Notes: generated by a model not told the origin, from the sequence alone. A stretch of 64,000 nucleotides of DNA from Flavisolibacter longurius (GCA_014163555.1 JACJGO010000009.1:1-64000); one strand, 5' to 3'. Positions 1-8,471 are shown, counted from the first letter of the stretch. Numbers and translations are program-made.

Positions 1-110
1 TGGAAGAATATAACCAAAGAAGACCACATGAAGGATTGAACAACTTGACTCCTGTGGAGTGGAAAAACAAAACAATTCAAACCGAAAATACTCTAACAAC
101 TACTGTCTGA
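1..110 (+). CDS. IS3-family transposase OrfB, C-terminal end (partial)
   Basis: Only the last 35 codons are inside the window, read from base 3 to the TGA at 108-110. The peptide begins EEYNQRRPHEGLNNLTPVEW, which is the hallmark C-terminal stretch of the DDE integrase core (rve_3) in IS3-family OrfB transposases: YN..RPH..L..LTP.EW. The catalytic residues would lie upstream, outside the window. The element inserted just upstream of the TspO gene. Which IS3 subgroup it belongs to, and whether it is intact, cannot be judged from this fragment. Confidence 0.85.
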   Translation, partial: EEYNQRRPHEGLNNLTPVEWKNKTIQTENTLTTTV

Positions 111-147
111 GAAAAGGGGTACTTACATGTGCACTTCTGTGGACACA
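111..147 (+). mobile_element. Probable right terminal region of the IS3-family element
   Basis: Downstream of the transposase stop the sequence runs through GGGGTACTTACA and ends near TGTGGACACA at 138-147. Read from the other strand this gives an end starting TGTGTCCACA, which resembles the TG-starting, CA-ending termini of IS3-family elements. The exact end is inferred, since the left terminal repeat lies outside the window. Confidence 0.4.
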
Positions 148-185
148 GGTGAAGTATTTATACAGGAAACGTACAATCGAAGATC

Positions 186-701
186 ATGGACAAAGAGATC
201 AAATGGTGGCAGGTGGCATTGGCAACTATTGCAGTTTCAGTATTGGGAGGCTTGTCCACCGGGACAACAAAAAGAACGGAGCGAAAGCTGTATAACCGCA
301 AATTAAAACAGGCGCCCTGGGCACCGCCGGCGCCTGTCTTTGGTCCGGCATGGACCCTCAACAATTTCTTTTTACTGCTGGCCCTGAAGCGGTTGCTGGA
401 AGACAAGACCATCAGCAAACGCAAACGTCTTTTTATCAAGCAGGCAGCTATCTGGACCATCTTTTTCACTTTTGGCTACGTGTACTTTAAAAAGAAAAGC
501 CCGGTACTGGCCGCAGTATGGACGCTGTCGGACCTGGCACTTGCCCTGACCAGCATACTGGATGCCTGGAAGACAGATAAAAAACTGGCCGCAAATTATT
601 TTCCCCTGCTGGGATGGACGGGATATGCCGGATCGGTAGCCCTTTACCAGGCACTGAAAAATCCCGACCCTGTTACCCATACACCGGCACTGGCAAACTA
701 G
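186..701 (+). CDS. TspO/MBR family membrane protein
   Basis: This is a small polytopic membrane protein of 171 residues in the TspO/MBR (translocator protein, peripheral benzodiazepine receptor) family. The family binds porphyrins or other hydrophobic ligands and usually has five helices. The diagnostic tryptophan- and proline-rich segment is visible: WAPPAP at 45-50 and VFGPAW at 51-56. The remaining hydrophobic stretches fit the usual bundle. The ATG at 186 is the natural start. The gene sits about 40 bases after the IS3 end, so the insertion may have changed its promoter. A hairpin terminator follows at 737-768. The family is clear, the ligand is not. Confidence 0.85.
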   Translation: MDKEIKWWQVALATIAVSVLGGLSTGTTKRTERKLYNRKLKQAPWAPPAPVFGPAWTLNNFFLLLALKRLLEDKTISKRKRLFIKQAAIWTIFFTFGYVYFKKKSPVLAAVWTLSDLALALTSILDAWKTDKKLAANYFPLLGWTGYAGSVALYQALKNPDPVTHTPALAN

Positions 702-736
702 ATGGCGTTAATCAGTTCAAATGCTTGTAAGGAGGA

Positions 737-768
737 TCAGCCTGTGTCAAAACCACAGGCTGATTTCA
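737..768 (+). terminator. Hairpin terminator after the TspO gene
   Basis: Ten-base stem, TCAGCCTGTG pairing with CACAGGCTGA, around a seven-base loop, followed by a T-rich stretch (TTTCATTT). It lies between the TspO stop and the next real start at 859, and so argues against the longer reading of the next gene. Confidence 0.65.
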
Positions 769-858
769 TTTCGACACAAAGCAATAAGCAAGGATTCGTT
801 AAACAAGAACCGTAAATGGAGCAAAAGGGTAAATTGCTTTTCTATATTGGCGCTTCTT

Positions 859-1653
859 ATGAGAAAGAAACAAATTGGCCTTTTCCTGCTGCTTGCTTTT
901 TTATCAGCCAGCCTGTTTGCCCAGGAGGAAAAACAACCCCCAGGAATACACTATTTTTACAACAGCGGTTGGCTGGTGGAAACCACCCGGCACCTGCTGG
1001 TATTTGATTTTGTCCCAGATCCCAAGGCCGGTGTCAGTTTTGCCGACCTGCAGAAAAGAATAAACGAAACATCCGCAAACAAGCCATTGCTCGTTTTTAT
1101 TTCACACAATCATCCGGATCATTTTACCGATTCCATTTTTACCCTGCAGCAACAGGCCAGAACAATGCGGTTTATTCTTGGCTGGAAGCCGACATCTCCT
1201 CCCGCAGTGAAAAACCTTAGCTTGTTGTTTCCCGGCGACAGCCTTGTGCAAAATGATCTTTCCGTGTTTACGCATCCCGCCACCGATGACGGATCAGCGT
1301 TTTTAGTGACGATAGATGACCTTACCATCTACCACGCCGGTGACCATGCTTTGTGGGTAGAAGAAATTGCAGGCGATTATACAGCTCCGCTGGAAAAGTT
1401 CCGCACCAAAGCACTCCGGATCGACCTTGCCTTTTTACCCGCCGCAAGGGGACTGATGATGGGATGTGCCGTGGATTCGGTCATGGAAAAAAGTGTTTGC
1501 CTGGCGGCAACCATCCTGCAGCCTAAAAAAGTGGCCCTGCAGCACATTGGCTGCACAGATGCCCTGCATCGCTACAAGCAGGTACGACAAAATCTTACCG
1601 CGTTGAAAGTCGATTGGATCATACCGGAAGCATTCAACAGCCGGGTATACTGA
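859..1653 (+). CDS. Secreted MBL-fold metallo-hydrolase
   Basis: A 264-residue protein with an N-terminal signal peptide (residues 1-21, ending SLFAQ). The metallo-beta-lactamase metal site HNHPDH is at 83-88. A second conserved element, YHAGDHALW, supplies further ligands and a third His lies in LQHIG near the C-terminus. The fold hydrolyses esters, amides or phosphoesters, and the substrate is unknown. I chose the ATG at 859 because it begins a proper signal peptide and because a terminator hairpin lies inside the longer reading that starts at 721. Signal peptide and fold point to the periplasm. The gene stands alone and converges with a small minus-strand gene. Confidence 0.8.
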   Translation: MRKKQIGLFLLLAFLSASLFAQEEKQPPGIHYFYNSGWLVETTRHLLVFDFVPDPKAGVSFADLQKRINETSANKPLLVFISHNHPDHFTDSIFTLQQQARTMRFILGWKPTSPPAVKNLSLLFPGDSLVQNDLSVFTHPATDDGSAFLVTIDDLTIYHAGDHALWVEEIAGDYTAPLEKFRTKALRIDLAFLPAARGLMMGCAVDSVMEKSVCLAATILQPKKVALQHIGCTDALHRYKQVRQNLTALKVDWIIPEAFNSRVY

Positions 1654-1702
1654 CTAGGATTAAAGGATCTTGGATGCAAGGATCGGATTAGGTTCCTAAA
1701 AT

Positions 1703-1728
1703 AAAGCCTGTGATTTTTCACAGGCTTT
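1703..1728. terminator. Bidirectional hairpin terminator between convergent genes
   Basis: A perfect 11-base stem (AAAGCCTGTGA with TCACAGGCTTT) with a TTTT loop lies between the MBL hydrolase and the convergent minus-strand gene. On the minus strand the stem is followed by a T-rich tract, so that direction should terminate best. Confidence 0.7.
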
Positions 1729-1765
1729 ACCAATTGAATTGCAAATACGTTTACCTAAAGAATAA

Positions 1766-2011
1766 TCATCGATCCGTCCTGTTCTCTGTTCTTTCTTCTT
1801 CTGTTGTTTCATCCGAGGTCATAGCCGTTCCGGTTGCAGCGGCCTCTCCTGCATTGTCCACCGGAATCCCGATCCTGTCGGCAACATTCATTCTTTCTTC
1901 CAGTGAAATCTCAGATAATTCATTGAACTGTTCAACCCGGTCATGGTCTGGGTTTAGGTGATCGTCCGGTCTGCTTTGTTGTGGATTCGCCAAGTCTCTG
2001 TCGTTTATCAT
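1766..2011 (-). CDS. Small acidic hypothetical protein
   Basis: An 81-residue, highly charged soluble protein, rich in Asp, Glu, Asn and Arg, with no signal peptide or membrane segment. I do not recognise a domain. It starts with ATG at 2011 and ends just before a good terminator, in its own intergenic slot, which supports it being a real gene. The composition (many Asp/Glu, C-terminal Thr/Glu/Arg-rich tail) suggests a partly disordered protein. No function can be assigned. Confidence 0.55.
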   Translation of the reverse strand: MINDRDLANPQQSRPDDHLNPDHDRVEQFNELSEISLEERMNVADRIGIPVDNAGEAAATGTAMTSDETTEEERTENRTDR

Positions 2012-2148
2012 ACTATCGTTTTTTATAGATGCACAAGCTTAGTGCCATATCTACTTCAATGCTGATTGCACACGAGAGAGGGGTAATGAGTACAACAGGC
2101 CTTACGTAGTAATTTCCTGACAATACTTAACGTAAGATTGTTCTTAAA

Positions 2149-2625
2149 TTATACCTCCTTAACCCTTTTGTTTTCCGGAAGGCGATCTTCTTTTTTATGG
2201 TGAAGAAGGTAGGAGAGTGCACCTGTGGACCAGAGCGCCCATAATATGAGAACCGGTAGAAAGAACAAACGGCTAAGACGTTTTTCATCCGTATCCAGGC
2301 CAAATCCATCGATGCGGTTGGTGTATTGCGAAATATTGCCTGTAAAAACCAGCACAAAAAAAATGGCCAGGGCAATTCCCAGTTTTATTTTATGCTTTAC
2401 GAAAAAGATCAGGGAAAGTCCCAGCAGGATCTCCACAACGCCGGAGGCCACCACAACAAAGTCCGTAAAAGCCGGGTTGGAAGGAAGCCAACGCGGCACC
2501 TGGGCCTGAAAATCCTGCCGCTGAAAACTAAGGTGACCAATTCCGGCAAAGGTCATGGCGATGCCAAGAAGTACCCGGAAGAAGTTTTGAAGAAAACCTG
2601 TTTTCACCGGCCTGTTTTTTACCAT
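2149..2625 (-). CDS. DoxX-like integral membrane protein
   Basis: A 158-residue protein with four hydrophobic helices (about 14-32, 54-76, 80-98, 118-138), the plan of the DoxX/DoxD-like superfamily. The first helix carries the GIAMTFAGIGHL stretch typical of these proteins. Family members are linked to redox and thiol stress functions in the inner membrane, but the reaction is not established for most of them. The tail is basic (KKEDRLPENKR), fitting a cytoplasmic C-terminus. It is monocistronic. Confidence 0.75.
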   Translation of the reverse strand: MVKNRPVKTGFLQNFFRVLLGIAMTFAGIGHLSFQRQDFQAQVPRWLPSNPAFTDFVVVASGVVEILLGLSLIFFVKHKIKLGIALAIFFVLVFTGNISQYTNRIDGFGLDTDEKRLSRLFFLPVLILWALWSTGALSYLLHHKKEDRLPENKRVKEV

Positions 2626-3113
2626 ACAATTTTTATCATTTGGTTGTTGTCTTCGGATGGATGCCTGTTCAGTGTAACCTGCCTTGCTGTATTCAAAGCT
2701 TCTTTTTCTGCCTCCGGTATGGCGTTGAAAATATGACTTGACTTTATCAAAACCTGCGCCATGCAGGGGAAGGATTTTTCTATAGAAGAATAGACATGGG
2801 CATCAAAGAATACACAATGCATCTATTGGAGATCGGGAAAATAAACCGGTATCGTTTTCCTGGAATGTTGTTTCTCTTCTTTGCATAAAAAATGGAACAA
2901 ACACTTTTATCAATACGGATGGAAAACCATTTTGTTAGGATTTCAGTAAAATATTGGGCGAACTATTCTTATTCAAAACTAAACCCTATCTTCGCCCCGA
3001 TAATTTGAGCCTCGCATTGGTATGTTAATTAGTCTGCTTCAAAAACCTGCATCTTAGTTAGTGTTACTTCTTGCCTTCTCAGATCGTTTTTTACTTATTT
3101 AATTTTTTATTGC
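2626..3113. other. Intergenic region between DoxX and RRM genes
   Basis: About 490 bases without a convincing gene. A minus-strand open frame at 2619-2822 (67 codons) has protein-like composition but no recognisable domain and overlaps the DoxX start, so I do not call it. TATCTTCG at 2987-2994 matches a Bacteroidota -7 element on the plus strand and would give the RRM gene a leader of roughly 110 bases. No good -33 TTG is seen at the right distance, so that promoter is tentative. Confidence 0.35.
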
Positions 3114-3440
3114 ATGAACATTTATGTTTCCAATTTGAGCTTCAACGTACAGGATGAAGACTTAAGAGAATTTTTTACCGAGTATGGTGAAGTAACATCG
3201 GCTAAAATCATTACAGACCGTGAAACCGGCCGTAGCCGTGGTTTTGGTTTTGTTGAAATGAGCGATGATGAAGCCTCTAAAAAAGCCATTGCTGAACTGG
3301 ATGGCGCCGAAGTAGAAGGCCGTACCATTAAAGTAATGGAAGCCAAACCAAAGGAAGACAAGCCGGCCCGCAGCGGTGGCTTCCGTAGCAATGGCGGAAA
3401 CTTCAACAACAGCAACTCTTATAACAAGAATCGTTATTAA
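3114..3440 (+). CDS. RRM-type RNA-binding protein
   Basis: A 108-residue protein with one RNA recognition motif over residues 1-80. RNP2 is IYVSNL at 3-8 and RNP1 is RGFGFVEM around 43-50, both with the aromatic residues that stack on RNA bases. The C-terminal tail (about 82-108) is rich in Gly, Ser, Asn and Arg, as in cyanobacterial Rbp and Bacteroidota RRM proteins, which are abundant RNA chaperones. It probably binds single-stranded mRNA in the cytoplasm. The upstream region is long and AT-rich, which would fit post-transcriptional or cold control, but that is inference. A strong terminator follows. Confidence 0.9.
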   Translation: MNIYVSNLSFNVQDEDLREFFTEYGEVTSAKIITDRETGRSRGFGFVEMSDDEASKKAIAELDGAEVEGRTIKVMEAKPKEDKPARSGGFRSNGGNFNNSNSYNKNRY

Positions 3441-3460
3441 TCAGTTGTTCCAAATCTTTC

Positions 3461-3487
3461 AAGCCCCGGTTCGCTGGGGCTTTTTGC
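3461..3487 (+). terminator. Rho-independent terminator of the RRM gene
   Basis: Seven-base stem AAGCCCC with GGGGCTT, eight-base loop, followed by a T tract; 20 bases after the stop codon. Confidence 0.85.
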
Positions 3488-3669
3488 TTTAGGCTACTAC
3501 GTATTTTCTACAGGAATACTATTTCCGGAAAGACATTGTGGCCTTTTTTGCTTGTGTTTCTTCAATACTGTAGCCTGCTACCGGAAAAATAACAAATCAC
3601 TCTGGCGTGGCTGGCAGAATCTTTGTAAAGGACTGACTGATCAAATATTAATACGACAGAGGATTTTAA

Positions 3670-4227
3670 ATGACTACCATGAAAAAGAAAAACATCTTCC
3701 GACTCACGGCGATCGCCGTATTCCTGATGGGCCTTATGCTTTCCGTCCCCGGCTTTGCCCAGGATGAAAAAGAATTGGGCCTGATTGAAGACAGCAAAAA
3801 CGCAAAGGCAGAATTTATTAAAAGTGATGACCTGATGCAAAGCTTGTTTGACAATGCCTATGCCTACGTTATTTTTCCCAACATCGGCAAAGGTGCTATC
3901 GGTATCGGCGGTGCGGCCGGCAACGGCATTGTTTTCCATGGCGGAAACCCCATTGGCAGTGCAAAAATGAAGCAGGTAAGCATCGGGTTTCAGTTTGGCG
4001 GACAAACCTACCGTGAGGTGATCTTTTTTGAAAATGAAGACGCACTGAACCGTTTCAAACAAGACAATTTTGAGTTTGCCGCCCAGGCTTCGGCGGTGGC
4101 CGTAACCAAAGGCGCTTCCGCCAATGTTAAGTACCGCGATGGTGTTATGGTGTTTACACAGGAGAAAAAAGGACTGATGTACGAAGCATCAATCGGCGGA
4201 CAAAAGTTTGACTTTTCTGCCTTTTAG
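3670..4227 (+). CDS. Secreted SYLF (YSC84-type) lipid-binding domain protein
   Basis: A 185-residue protein with a signal peptide (about residues 1-30, ending GFAQ) followed by one SYLF/YSC84 domain. Recognisable elements are the AYAYVIFPNIGKGAIGIGGA stretch near 64-83 and the later Gly-rich strands ending in a phenylalanine-rich C-terminus. SYLF domains bind phosphoinositides in eukaryotes; bacterial secreted versions probably bind membrane lipids in the periplasm. ATG codons at 3670 and 3679 are both possible; the second gives the neater MKKK signal start. A perfect palindrome follows the gene at 4301. Confidence 0.85.
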   Translation: MTTMKKKNIFRLTAIAVFLMGLMLSVPGFAQDEKELGLIEDSKNAKAEFIKSDDLMQSLFDNAYAYVIFPNIGKGAIGIGGAAGNGIVFHGGNPIGSAKMKQVSIGFQFGGQTYREVIFFENEDALNRFKQDNFEFAAQASAVAVTKGASANVKYRDGVMVFTQEKKGLMYEASIGGQKFDFSAF

Positions 4228-4300
4228 TGCGTAGGTAAAGCAGATTCTCTTATTAAATCAAAGAACTGGGGTTATGCAAAATGCCCTATGTCTCTCAACT

Positions 4301-4338
4301 GTTCAAACCCGGGTAGTACTACCCGGGTTTGAACTTTT
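4301..4338 (+). terminator. Perfect 34-base palindrome with T tract, likely terminator
   Basis: Bases 4301-4334 form a perfect inverted repeat of two 17-base arms with no spacer (left arm GTTCAAACCCGGGTAGT), followed by TTTT on the plus strand only. As RNA this is a very stable hairpin and would terminate the SYLF transcript about 75 bases after its stop. The exact symmetry is unusual for a terminator; a protein-binding site cannot be excluded. Nothing else is recognisable between 4228 and 4559. Confidence 0.6.
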
Positions 4339-4559
4339 CAGGACTATTTTATTGTTGTAGAATCAGCAGATCTTCCGCGTAAACAATAGCCGAACAACAA
4401 ATCATACATTTTTTCTACCAGTTGACCATCCTACTTCGCTGCTTTAACCCGTATTGGGTTTTTTCATCTTGTAAACCGCTTCAGTTTTGTAATGGATTGG
4501 ACATGGATGAGACCAGCAATGCCGTTTTCTATCACCCTCCACCATAAACCGAAATTGAG

Positions 4560-5312
4560 ATGAACAGCAAATTCATTACTGCCGCCGCCTGTTTAATGGC
4601 CCTCTTCATGGCCTGCAAAAAAAAGCCCGAGAACCATCCGCCACCTGTGCCGCCAGTAGAAGAAGCAGCAAGGGTAGGGGTAAAGCTAAACAACCAATAC
4701 CTGGATGCCGGCAAACTCGATTCAGCCATCCTGCTTTGGGAAACCGGCGGTCAGGTACAAGAGGAAAAAATGCAGCTCTCTAACGATACCCTGTACGTGG
4801 AGATGAAAAATCTAGCCCCGGGCAATGGCCGTCTTACCGTGCAGGTATTTTCCAAAGTGGTCATCCGGCAGCGCAACCTGCAGTTTGAAAACCGCTCCGA
4901 AAAAACAATAACCGGAACGCAGTCAATTCACCTGGCCGCACCCACCGGTTACGACGACCCGGCCTGGATGCCCAGGGTGATTATGATTGATCCGTTTTCA
5001 AAGCTCACGGCCATTGTTGGCTTGCGTCCTGTTGATCCTTACTTCCTGATCAAAAACATTCCGCCCGGATTTAAAATAGAACACGAGCGGAACTACACCG
5101 TCATACCCGGTGGCGCCGTATATGTGGGCGGGGGACTTTGGAAATGCAATACAGTGTGCACCGACAGCCGCGGCATCATCGAAAACCGCGAGTACTTTAA
5201 GCCTCTGGCAGAACAAGTGGGCAACAAGGAATGGAAGATGGTGGAAACCGGTATTGGCCTGTTTGGCCCGAACAATACATCGGGTGGAACACTTTATTTC
5301 AATCATTGGTAA
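4560..5312 (+). CDS. Hypothetical lipoprotein
   Basis: A 250-residue protein with a lipoprotein signal: hydrophobic segment, then the lipobox FMAC with Cys19, followed by KKK and a proline-rich linker (24-34). The mature part is a predicted beta-rich domain with no family I recognise. It contains one paired cysteine motif, CNTVC, near 198-202 and ends in aromatic residues. Lysines after the acylated Cys are common in Chitinophagaceae lipoproteins. The gene is followed by another lipoprotein gene of similar type, but a 330-base gap separates them, so they need not be one operon. Confidence 0.7.
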   Translation: MNSKFITAAACLMALFMACKKKPENHPPPVPPVEEAARVGVKLNNQYLDAGKLDSAILLWETGGQVQEEKMQLSNDTLYVEMKNLAPGNGRLTVQVFSKVVIRQRNLQFENRSEKTITGTQSIHLAAPTGYDDPAWMPRVIMIDPFSKLTAIVGLRPVDPYFLIKNIPPGFKIEHERNYTVIPGGAVYVGGGLWKCNTVCTDSRGIIENREYFKPLAEQVGNKEWKMVETGIGLFGPNNTSGGTLYFNHW

Positions 5313-5642
5313 GGCTCAAGGGTATTGTAGCAACGAGCCCTCACTTAAAGGAAAAACAACTCCAGGGAGACGCGTTGGTGGTTTTACTATTTCCCTGAAG
5401 CGGGTAGGTCTTCTCAGGTTGTTTCCATCATATCGTTTTTCGTTATTTTTTTTAATAGCTGTGGTGTTACTCCAGTGTGGAAAGGAACACGAAATAATAA
5501 GTACTCGTACATCGCAAGCAATTGACAGATTTTATTTTACGCTTTGATAGGTTATTGTAACAGTTTGTACGGTTTCCTCTTTTTGCGGCTAGGTCAGGCT
5601 GTTAGTTTTATACCCTGAATAAATCAAAACCATACAAACACA
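5313..5642. other. Intergenic gap between two lipoprotein genes
   Basis: About 330 bases, AT-rich toward its end. Open frames here are continuations of frames that overlap the upstream gene and look like shadows. I see no strong terminator and no clear promoter pair; TAGTTTTA near 5600 is a weak -7-like match. Confidence 0.3.
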
Positions 5643-6488
5643 ATGAAACATTTCTTGAAACAAAACATCTGGCCCTATGCAATGGCACTGCTTGTAATCT
5701 TTACGTCCTGCAAAAAAGAGTCAACTGAAAACCCGGGAAATGGTTCCGGTGAACCCAATACCGTAGTGGGTACAGTTGTGAATGCACAAGGACAACCCAT
5801 GGCCGGTGTGAAAGTGAGAGCGGAGAATCCCACTGGTTACAACATCTATGTGGATGGCACTACCGATGCCGCCGGAAAATACAAGCTGAAGATAAACGGC
5901 ATTGGCGGATGGAAAGTGTATGCCTGGAAAGAAGTGGAATACGGCGGGAAGCTGTACAACCTTCGCCTGGGTATGAAAAACGCAGCCGACTATGATGCGT
6001 TTTCTACAGAAGACAAAACCGTTGTAAAGGATTTTGTTTGGAAGCTGGATGGACGCATCCCCGACAGGCCGGCCAGTGCCGATTATGGCATGGGTTATTT
6101 TGGCGCATCGCTTTATTTTGTCAACCTGAACGATGCTTTGAAAATGCCGGCCGGCACCAAGGTTACGGTTACCCTGACGCCGGAGGAAGGCGCCACCTAT
6201 CTGGATGGCACCCCCGCTACCACTACGGTAACCAAAAGTTTTACCATCGGCAACAATGGCGACAACTACTACATCGGCGATATTAAAGTCAGCAGTTATA
6301 CCATGCGCCTGCAAAGTGAGCTGAATGGCGTTACCAAAACGGTACGGGTGGGTGTGAATTCTGTTTTGGGCAACTATTTCGAATCGATCAGTGAACTGTA
6401 CTGGGACCCGCATACACTTTCAACAGGCTCGTATGAAAGCGGTATTAAAACAGGTACAAGTATCTCGTTTTATATGAAGCAACAGTGA
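5643..6488 (+). CDS. Lipoprotein with carboxypeptidase-regulatory-like domain
   Basis: A 281-residue lipoprotein: hydrophobic signal, lipobox ending in Cys23 (IFTSC), then a Gly/Asn linker. Residues about 40-105 form a carboxypeptidase-regulatory-like (transthyretin-like) beta-sandwich, shown by GTVVNAQGQPMAGVKVRAEN and the later TDAAGKYKL strand. The remainder (about 110-281) is a beta-rich domain without a family I know. Such lipoproteins face the outer membrane, often as glycan- or surface-binding partners. The gene is monocistronic, with a strong terminator right after the stop. Confidence 0.75.
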   Translation: MKHFLKQNIWPYAMALLVIFTSCKKESTENPGNGSGEPNTVVGTVVNAQGQPMAGVKVRAENPTGYNIYVDGTTDAAGKYKLKINGIGGWKVYAWKEVEYGGKLYNLRLGMKNAADYDAFSTEDKTVVKDFVWKLDGRIPDRPASADYGMGYFGASLYFVNLNDALKMPAGTKVTVTLTPEEGATYLDGTPATTTVTKSFTIGNNGDNYYIGDIKVSSYTMRLQSELNGVTKTVRVGVNSVLGNYFESISELYWDPHTLSTGSYESGIKTGTSISFYMKQQ

Positions 6489-6505
6489 TAATGATTCCGC
6501 TGAAC

Positions 6506-6537
6506 AAAAAAGCTGCTTTACAAAAAGCAGCTTTTTT
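6506..6537 (+). terminator. Rho-independent terminator of the CarboxypepD_reg lipoprotein
   Basis: Stem AAAAAAGCTGCTT pairing with AAGCAGCTTTTTT around a short loop, 17 bases after the stop codon. The A tract also makes it function on the minus strand. Confidence 0.85.
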
Positions 6538-6777
6538 GTTTTCGGGAGAATCCGTTCTTTGTTTGAGCAACTTCGTTTTCTTCAAATAAGCTTCCCGAAT
6601 GAATTTGCCAGACATGGCCATGAATTGCTTTATAGGGGCTGGCAGTTGCACAGCTTTTTAACACAAAGCCAGTTTGGTAGAAGTTGTTGGTGGGGGATGA
6701 AAAGGACCACTGGCAGGTCCAAATCGTTAACGAATCGATAGTAGGGCGGAAAAGCAAAATGAAATAGCTTTGCGCCC

Positions 6778-7062
6778 ATGATAAAATTTGGCTCCCGTGT
6801 GGTTTGTATCAATGATGTGTTTAGCGACGAACAGGTTGCAATGATCCCTAACCGCCCGGTTAAGGACAAACAATACACCATTGATGAAGTGATGATAACA
6901 CGCAGAGGCAAGGCCGTAACGCTTGTTGAAATCGATAATCCCCCATTAACGCACCCCACCGGCCTAGGAACCTTTATTCCTTCCTTTGACATCAATCGTT
7001 TTAAAGAGATGGAAGAGGTACCTGCAGAAGAAGTGGCAAAGGCAGAGGAAGCCCTTGCCTGA
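6778..7062 (+). CDS. Small conserved-looking hypothetical protein
   Basis: A 94-residue soluble protein with a compact beta-rich N-terminal part (residues 1-60, including VKDKQYTIDEVMITRRGKAV) and an acidic helical tail (EVPAEEVAKAEEALA). I cannot name the family. The pattern of a short strand-turn start, K.Y.I..V and a charged loop resembles small SH3-like or phage-associated proteins, but that is weak. The start is ATG at 6778 and the coding pattern is clean over the whole length. Confidence 0.6.
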   Translation: MIKFGSRVVCINDVFSDEQVAMIPNRPVKDKQYTIDEVMITRRGKAVTLVEIDNPPLTHPTGLGTFIPSFDINRFKEMEEVPAEEVAKAEEALA

Positions 7063-7270
7063 ACGGCCCCGGTATCAATCTAAAAAATAGGATAGCCTTG
7101 TTGGCAAGCCGTATCGACTTGTGTGATAAGGTGAAGCTTTCACCAGCAAGAAATGCTGCGGCATTATAGGCGCAGGCCAGCAGTGCTGCGACGTTTGCTT
7201 TACTACAGGTTGGGTAGTGCTATGTTTTGAATTGAGAACACCACCAGCAGTTCCAGGCCAGCAGGCCTGC

Positions 7271-8032
7271 TTACGATCTCCCAGCCAGTGCCTCTTCCAC
7301 CATTTGATTCAATGTTCCTTCATTTTCAAGTGCATTGCCCATGGTATTGTTGAAATAAGCATATACTTCCAGGCCTTCTTTCAGCCAGGCTGCAATGCGC
7401 TTTGCCTGGCCGGCTAAATACTCGTCCGCATAGCTGCCCCGGTACGTTCCCTCCGGGCCATGAAAGCGCAGGTAATGAAAATCCTCGGCAACCCTTACCC
7501 GTGGCGTGGCCGACCGTGGCATATCCTGCTCCACCATCCCTGCGTTGAAATAGCACAGCATCCGGTACACCGTGCTGTTGTACCAGGTGGGGTCTCTAAA
7601 CTCCACGGCAAGGTGCCAGCCTTTTGCATCGGAGGCTAGGGTTTCCAGTATTCCTTCCAGGCTTTCCTGGAGGTCGCTTTTTGCCGATGGTGGCAGCTGT
7701 ACCAGCAGGCAGCCCTTTTTATCGCCTGCCTGGGCGATGGCCGCCGTAAATGTATCCAGGTCCTGTGCGTTGAACTGCAGGCCTTTTGCATGCGTAACGG
7801 TTTTGGGCAGTTTAAATGTGAACCTGAAATGGTGCGGCACGCTTTCCTGCCATTTGGATACGGTTGCCGGTTTTGGAATTTTGTAAAAGGATGAATTGAT
7901 TTCCACCGAAGAATGAATCGAAGCATAATAGGTTAACCGGCTGGCGCCTTTGAATTGGGGCGGGTAGTTCGATTGTTTGACGGGCAAAACAATGTTGCTG
8001 GTACCGGAATAAAAGGTGAGCCTGTTTTCCAT
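7271..8032 (-). CDS. DUF72 family protein (YecE-like TIM barrel)
   Basis: A 253-residue DUF72 protein. Conserved features are FYSGTSN near the N-terminus, EINSSFYKIPKPATVSKW at about 44-61, the VQLPPS stretch near 110-115 and the EFRDPTWY motif after residue 140. The family folds as a TIM barrel and includes YecE. The cellular substrate is not known, although a nucleic-acid or nuclease-like role has been suggested. It is slightly short at the C-terminus compared with many homologues. The gene stands alone and is not part of an obvious operon. Confidence 0.85.
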   Translation of the reverse strand: MENRLTFYSGTSNIVLPVKQSNYPPQFKGASRLTYYASIHSSVEINSSFYKIPKPATVSKWQESVPHHFRFTFKLPKTVTHAKGLQFNAQDLDTFTAAIAQAGDKKGCLLVQLPPSAKSDLQESLEGILETLASDAKGWHLAVEFRDPTWYNSTVYRMLCYFNAGMVEQDMPRSATPRVRVAEDFHYLRFHGPEGTYRGSYADEYLAGQAKRIAAWLKEGLEVYAYFNNTMGNALENEGTLNQMVEEALAGRS

Positions 8033-8312
8033 AGCTGGGGATGTGCAAATTGTTTGCCCGGCTGGTTGGATTGTCCTTCGGTTGATGGTGCTGGAACGCT
8101 AGGCTATTGTCAGAGAGGAGAGCCGGAAAGCGTATGATCGTACCCGAACGATTCGTTGGTAGAAGAACCGTTCGGACAGCAAGAGGGACCTTTGCTGCTG
8201 GCTGAATAAATAACTGCTATTCCGGCTCCCGGACCTTACCGCAACAACGTGGCAGGATTATTTTATATGTAAGAATGATATCTGATTATTCACATCCTAA
8301 AATTCTTTTTTT

Positions 8313-8471
8313 ATGGGAAATATCCTTTACGTCCTTGTTGTGGTTTTAATTATCGCTTGGCTTCTTGGAATGTTTGCTTTTAATGTATCGGGCGGGCTGA
8401 TTCACGCATTGCTGGTGATTGCCGTAATCCTGATCATTATTAAGCTGGTATCTGGCAGAAGAGGTATCTAG
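8313..8471 (+). CDS. Small two-helix membrane protein (lmo0937/DUF5670-like)
   Basis: A 52-residue protein made almost entirely of two membrane helices: residues 4-22 and about 29-45, separated by FNVSGGLIH. It ends in basic residues (KLVSGRRG). The pattern MGN-(hydrophobic)-GGLIH-(hydrophobic)-R matches the lmo0937 family of tiny membrane proteins found across Bacteroidota and Firmicutes, often stress-induced. No biochemical role is known. The ATG at 8313 follows an AT-rich leader. The gene is short enough to be missed by automatic annotation. Confidence 0.8.
   Translation: MGNILYVLVVVLIIAWLLGMFAFNVSGGLIHALLVIAVILIIIKLVSGRRGI

Noticed and set aside
721-858. Upstream extension of the MBL hydrolase
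   Set aside because: A terminator hairpin lies in it and the signal peptide starts at 859.
2619-2822. Minus-strand 67-codon frame upstream of DoxX
   Set aside because: Protein-like composition, but no domain, no start context and overlap with the DoxX start. I kept it only as a note in the intergenic entry.
5721-6413. Long antisense frame of 230 codons
   Set aside because: A shadow of the CarboxypepD_reg lipoprotein on the opposite strand; the plus-strand protein has signal, lipobox and a known domain.
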